NCBI RefSeq assembly: GCF_902806685.2
Contig: NC_048549.1
Location: 1,054,001-1,118,000, forward strand
Source: Maniola hyperantus
Taxonomy: Eukaryota > Arthropoda > Insecta > Lepidoptera > Nymphalidae
Length of the DNA: 64,000 nt
Direction of reading: 5' to 3'
In this document: positions 63,466 through 64,000 of the stretch, in pieces
How positions within the stretch are numbered: the stretch's first letter is position 1
How the letters are laid out: the number at the start of each line of letters is the position of its first letter
The notes under the pieces: generated by a model
Database searches by the model: none
What the model was told of the DNA's origin: nothing
The model's input: only the letters and a program-made list of their open reading frames with translations
Made by a program: the position numbers and the translations under genes

Positions 63466-63848
63466 CCTTTTTGTTTTATATATATAGACTAGCTGATGCC
63501 CGCGACTTCGTTCCCGTGGAATTAGGTTTTTTAAGAATCCCGTGGGAACTCTTTGATTTTCCGGGATAAAAAGTAGCCTATGTCACTTTCCAGGTCTTTA
63601 TCTATACCCATGCAAATCACGCCAATTCGTTGCACCGTTGCGACGTGATTGAAGGACAAACCAACAAACAAACACACTTTCGCAATTATAATAAGGATAC
63701 TGATAGATGTACAGTGGTGTAATAATTTTGCCAGGTACATCCAACAGCAATGGATATTGGGTCCGCGGTTATGTCAGATGTTCGCGTTCGTGTTCTACGG
63801 GAACGAGGCTGTGTCACTGCTCTCCATGGTCGCCATCACCATTAATCG
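50129..63848 (+). CDS. Rhodopsin-class GPCR, Moody/Tre1-like, first three coding exons (partial)
   Basis: Exons 50129-50234, 60476-60608 and 63735-63848 join in phase to give 117 residues plus a split Arg codon. The N-terminus is short (MDPDMQNSTLDTIYPREATI) with one NST glycosylation site. TM1 runs about 17-41 with the family's GN (LGNFITTVALL), TM2 about 52-74 with the LSLCVSDLLFC motif (the class A L..D aspartate), and the extracellular loop has QQWILGPRLCQ with the disulfide Cys. TM3 ends in TINR, so the DRY position starts with Asn, as in the insect Moody and Tre1 receptors (blood-brain barrier and germ-cell migration receptors in Drosophila). The ligand is unknown. TM4 to TM7 lie beyond the right edge. 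The first coding intron is 10.2 kb and full of mobile elements. Confidence 0.88.
50245..50345 (-). mobile_element. L2-type LINE tail next to a splice donor
   Basis: CATCATCATCGTCC, then ACCGTGGACGTCCACTGTTG, AGAGACTTCTACAGCCACGG and TCTTGCCCCGC: the reversed 3' end of the LINE whose plus copy ends at 49690. It starts about 10 bases after the GPCR exon 1 donor. Confidence 0.7.
50380..50765 (+). mobile_element. Two HB-like elements in tandem
   Basis: The first ends CCACGTGGACGAAGCCGCGG (about 50527). The second contains ATTGCAAAAGTGCGGTTCCT, TCAATCACGTCGCAATGGAG and CCACACGGACGAATTCGCAT (about 50730-50760). Confidence 0.5.
51077..51224. mobile_element. M4 MITE
   Basis: GTTCGCGACAGGTTGAAACG, GGGAACGCCCCGCACACCCG, CGCGGGTGTGCGTGGCGTTC and CCGATTGCCATGTCAACCAG. 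P1 scraps flank it at 50940-51050 and 51555-51620. Confidence 0.75.
51859..52075. repeat. Dispersed repeat E, copy 1
   Basis: CATTGACTTATATATTATTA, CATTGAACAAACAAAATGAC, GTGCTTTAGCACCAATGCAA, TCAGTGACGTCTGGATTTC and TTCGCTTGGGCATATCTTGT. It recurs 1.2 kb downstream at 53078-53300. The remaining sequence to 52590 shows nothing recognised. Confidence 0.75.
52592..53057 (+). mobile_element. P1 fragment joined to HA
   Basis: 52592-52850 is P1-like (CGGTCAAGTGCGAGTCGGGA, GAAGGGTTCTGTAGTC, GACAGACAGACGGATGGATG). 52853-53057 is HA (AAAAGGTGACTGACC ... TCCACGCGGATGAAGCCGTG ... CATAAGCTAGT). Confidence 0.65.
53078..53300. repeat. Dispersed repeat E, copy 2
   Basis: Same blocks as copy 1 with small indels (GGTGGCGCTGCGCTGATTTA against GGTGGCGCTGATTTA). 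HA sits directly before it, at its left edge. Confidence 0.75.
53481..53830. mobile_element. Reversed HB and copy of the 7.8 kb repeat
   Basis: 53481-53640 is HB (CTAGCTGATGCCCGCGACTT ... GACATGATTGAAGGCC). 53735-53830 repeats the block at 7785-7860 (AATTAATCGTGGTATGTACC, ATGTCGTTAAACCACGAAAT). The stretch to 54246 shows no further feature. Confidence 0.6.
54247..54665 (+). mobile_element. P1 element
   Basis: ACCGGTCAAGTGCGAGTCAG to TTGAGGTACGGAACCCTAAA, near full length and close to the 45139 copy. Confidence 0.75.
54951..55732. mobile_element. M4 MITE interrupted by an L3 LINE
   Basis: M4 sequence (CACCCGCACCGGGTTAGCGC) stops at 54979 and resumes at 55673 (GGGCTGTGCGG ... CCATCTCGACCTGTGACG). 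GGGCTGTGCGG occurs on both sides (54969-54979 and 55673-55683), fitting an 11-bp target-site duplication. Confidence 0.8.
54980..55672 (+). mobile_element. L3 LINE (R1-like), 5'-truncated, with poly(A)
   Basis: An open frame from 54982 to the TGA at 55356 encodes QVLSGHGCFGRYLCKI, then a zinc-knuckle-like CHECGSAVDTAQHTLAEC, DLSLPAVVKAMADSDGSWKA and SFCEEIMSQKDSAER, ending in an arginine-rich tail. This is the C-terminus of an R1-clade-like reverse transcriptase. A 3'UTR of about 295 bases and an A20 tail follow. The intact frame, long A tail and clean target duplication point to a recent insertion. Clade assignment is from recalled motifs. Confidence 0.85.
55981..57073. repeat. 40-bp minisatellite, 27 copies, hairpin units
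   Basis: 27 head-to-tail copies plus 13 bases of a 40-bp unit starting TGTATGGCTATCAGTGTGCA. Only three single-base differences were seen (units at about 56381, 56767 and 56941). Each unit contains TCAGTGTGC and its inverse GCACACTGA separated by nine bases, so each could form a 9-bp stem. The flanks (GCGACGTCCCGTAAACTTAA and CAAAGCTTCGTAGTGGCACT) look like a dispersed element whose internal unit has expanded. It lies in the GPCR intron. Confidence 0.97.
57412..57651 (-). mobile_element. HA element
   Basis: Complete reverse copy: CTAGCTTATGCTCGCGACTT, CACCCCCTTAGGGGTTGAAT, ATCTGCATGCCAAATTTCAG, an expanded GTCA repeat and TATATATTTAGA. Confidence 0.8.
58135..58385 (-). mobile_element. LINE-like tail with internal duplication
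   Basis: AATAAGAATAAGAATAAGAA is followed by two copies of a segment containing GTTTCCTACCCT, GCACTAGGAAAA, TTGCAGAA and GGCAGTTAC (about 58188 and 58309). Probable reversed LINE 3' end. Family unknown. Confidence 0.5.
58632..58792. mobile_element. M4 MITE
   Basis: TAGTCCGCGACAGGTCGAGA, GGACGCCCCGCTTACCC, GGTGTGCGGGGCGTTCCCTC and GATTGCCATCTAGACCTGTT. The inverted ends are well kept. Confidence 0.8.
58912..59475. mobile_element. P1, HB and P1 fragments in a row
   Basis: 58912-59130 is reversed P1 (TTAGGGTTCCGTATCGCAAA ... TCATGAAATTTGGCAGGG). 59137-59348 is a complete HB (CCATACTAATATTATAAATG ... CGCGGACGAAGTCGCGG). 59395-59475 is a reversed P1 head (GTACGGAACCCTTCGTGTGC, GACTCGCACTTGACCGG). 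HB may have inserted into a single P1. Confidence 0.65.
59555..59797. repeat. 42-bp minisatellite, about six copies
   Basis: The unit contains CCACGGTCATACTGATCTGG and AAATAATATACAGGCGGTTA. Four copies look identical and the ends are diverged. Because 42 is divisible by three, an open frame with a 14-residue repeat appears on the minus strand. It is not taken as a gene. Confidence 0.92.
59979..60152 (-). mobile_element. S3 SINE, shortened
   Basis: ATCATCATCATCATAATCAA, CCATCGCCGGCTCGATATTG, AGTCCACCACGCTGG joined to the tRNA-like head GGGATCGAACCCCTGATCTC. The central body is deleted. Confidence 0.65.
60180..60400 (-). mobile_element. HA element
   Basis: AGTTTATGCTCGCGACTTCG, CACCCCTTTAAGGGTTGAAT, TCAGTCAGTCGGTCAGTCAC and TTTTCCTTTTAAATATA, ending about 75 bases before the GPCR exon 2 acceptor. 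Confidence 0.75.
60476..60608 (+). CDS. GPCR exon 2 (TM1 end to TM2)
   Basis: Acceptor TTTTTTCTCTCCAG. It encodes GNFITTVALLMHPKLRGHVT, MFVLSLCVSDLLFCSINLPL and TAS, with donor AGCAG|GTAACA. The NLPLTASR end is characteristic of the Moody/Tre1 group. Confidence 0.93.
60628..60870. repeat. Dispersed repeat R, copy 2
   Basis: GTTTTAGTATACGCAAAACC, AGAATCGATTGCAATCATTT, ACCAGCTGATTCGAGTCGCG and CCGTCTCGTTCGCTCACGG match 10867-11130. It starts about 20 bases into the intron after GPCR exon 2. An HB fragment follows at about 60885-60985. Confidence 0.75.
61099..61515 (+). mobile_element. P1 element
   Basis: CAGGCCAAGTGCAAGTCAGG, GCGGTTCCGTACTACGGTCG to AAGGTACGGAACCCTAAAAA. Full length with scattered changes. 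Confidence 0.72.
61645..62035 (-). mobile_element. Short dispersed element (CTAGTAACCCGCCCCGGCTTC type)
   Basis: CTAGTAACCCGCCCCGGCTT, a second start CTAGCGACCCGCCCGGCTTC at about 61719, AAATCCGCTGCGTAGTTTAA, and CATACATACATACAGACAGC with GGGGAGCGACTTTATTTTAT. Two nested or tandem copies. Similar in plan to 9591-9775. Confidence 0.55.
62058..62365 (+). mobile_element. S3 tRNA-derived SINE, reference copy
   Basis: Head with an A box (TAGCCTAGTGGTTAGGACGT) and a B box (GAGTTCGATCCCGGG), then the body: CTTTAACGGTGAAGGAAAAC, CCTGCATGCCTGAGAGTTCT, GTGTGAAGTCTGCCAATCCG, AGGAGACCCGTGCTCTGTAG and GGGTTGGTCATGATG. It is the most complete S3 copy here. Confidence 0.85.
62489..62668. mobile_element. 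M3 MITE, complete
   Basis: CTGCGCGATTGCGGGAGAAT to TGCATGTTTCCCGCAATCGA, with CTCATTATTGGCTACAATGC in the centre. The terminal inverted repeats are clear. Confidence 0.78.
62683..63022 (-). mobile_element. HA-related element, variant form
   Basis: CTAGCTTCTGCCCGCGGCTT, TTCGAAAAATCCTTTCTTAG, CAAATTTCATGTCTTTAGGA, and TCAGTCAGTCAGTCAGGACT with TTGAATTTTATT. Opposite orientation to its relative at 3225. Confidence 0.6.
63031..63489 (-). mobile_element. Two HA elements in direct tandem
   Basis: 63031-63240 and 63241-63489 are complete reverse HA copies joined at TATATATTTAGA|CTAGCTTATGCTCG, the second with a longer GTCA repeat. Confidence 0.8.
63490..63700 (-). mobile_element. HB element next to GPCR exon 3
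   Basis: CTAGCTGATGCCCGCGACTT, AACTCTTTGATTTTCCGGGA, GCGACGTGATTGAAGGACAA and TTCGCAATTATAATAAGGAT, ending about 35 bases before the exon 3 acceptor. Confidence 0.7.
63735..63848 (+). CDS. GPCR exon 3 (loop 1 and TM3)
   Basis: Acceptor TTTTGCCAG. It encodes YIQQQWILGPRLCQMFAFVF, YGNEAVSLLSMVAITIN and two bases of the Arg codon, ending CG|GTGAGT. The split NR-Y triad at the exon junction is consistent with Tre1/Moody-like receptors. Confidence 0.93.
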
Positions 63849-64000
63849 GTGAGTCCTTATACCTAATGTATTCTTTCAGCTTCTTCAGGGTCCTTATTCC
63901 GTCAGTTTACTACGTGAGAAATCATCTAGTACAGTTTACAACATCTACGAACTGAGTTTTAGAACTTGTAGGTTCTACAAAAGTTACAATTTATGGAACT

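Overview
The window looks like a stretch of a butterfly or moth (Lepidoptera) nuclear genome. It has small eukaryotic exons with consensus GT..AG junctions. Its AT-rich introns are packed with short Helitron-like, MITE, tRNA-derived SINE and LINE fragments of the kind common in that order, including GACT-repeat elements ending in CTAGT. The species cannot be told from the sequence. No bacterial, viral or CRISPR content was found.

Four protein genes are supported, and all were rebuilt exon by exon with matching splice phases. (1) 276-7044, plus: the last seven exons of a uridine-cytidine kinase-like 1 gene (UCKL1), from the end of the kinase domain through the whole UPRT-like domain. The 5' part lies left of the window. 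(2) 16515-25425, minus: a complete eight-exon, 434-residue xylose-isomerase-fold protein in which the metal-ligand and catalytic positions of the enzyme appear to be replaced. (3) 26809-35548, minus: a complete nine-exon CDKAL1-type tRNA methylthiotransferase (about 544 residues), with a C-terminal membrane anchor and an in-frame array of TRAM-region copies in exon 8. (4) 50129-63848, plus: the first three coding exons (TM1 to TM3) of a rhodopsin-class GPCR resembling the insect Moody/Tre1 group. It has a roughly 10 kb first coding intron, continues to the right, and may have a 5'UTR exon near 39 kb. The four genes have unrelated functions and show no operon-like organisation.

Repeat families are labelled by what they look like. 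HA: GACTGACT Helitron-like element ending GCATAAGCTAGT. HB: Helitron-like element with ATGCGAAAGTGTGTCTGTC and an end in GGGCATCAGCTAGT. P1: element bounded by GGGTTCCGTAC and GTACGGAACCC. M1 (GTCCCGCAAATTGCT ends), M2 (CAGTACGCGGC ends, palindromic), M3 (GCGATTGCGGGAGAATGACA ends) and M4 (GC-rich, CGACAGGTCGAGATGGC ends): MITE-like inverted repeats. S1 to S3: SINEs with tRNA-like heads. L1 to L3: LINE 3' fragments.

The most unusual feature is structural. In all three genes of the left half, the 3' part of one or more exons, together with its splice donor, has been copied in tandem into the following intron: UCKL1 exon 6, xylose-isomerase-like exons 3 and 4, CDKAL1 exons 4 and 8. Mobile-element ends or minisatellites also lie within about 8 to 30 bases of many splice donors. 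The right half adds a 27-copy, 40-bp hairpin-forming minisatellite inside the GPCR intron, several nested transposon insertions and a 35-bp perfect palindrome.
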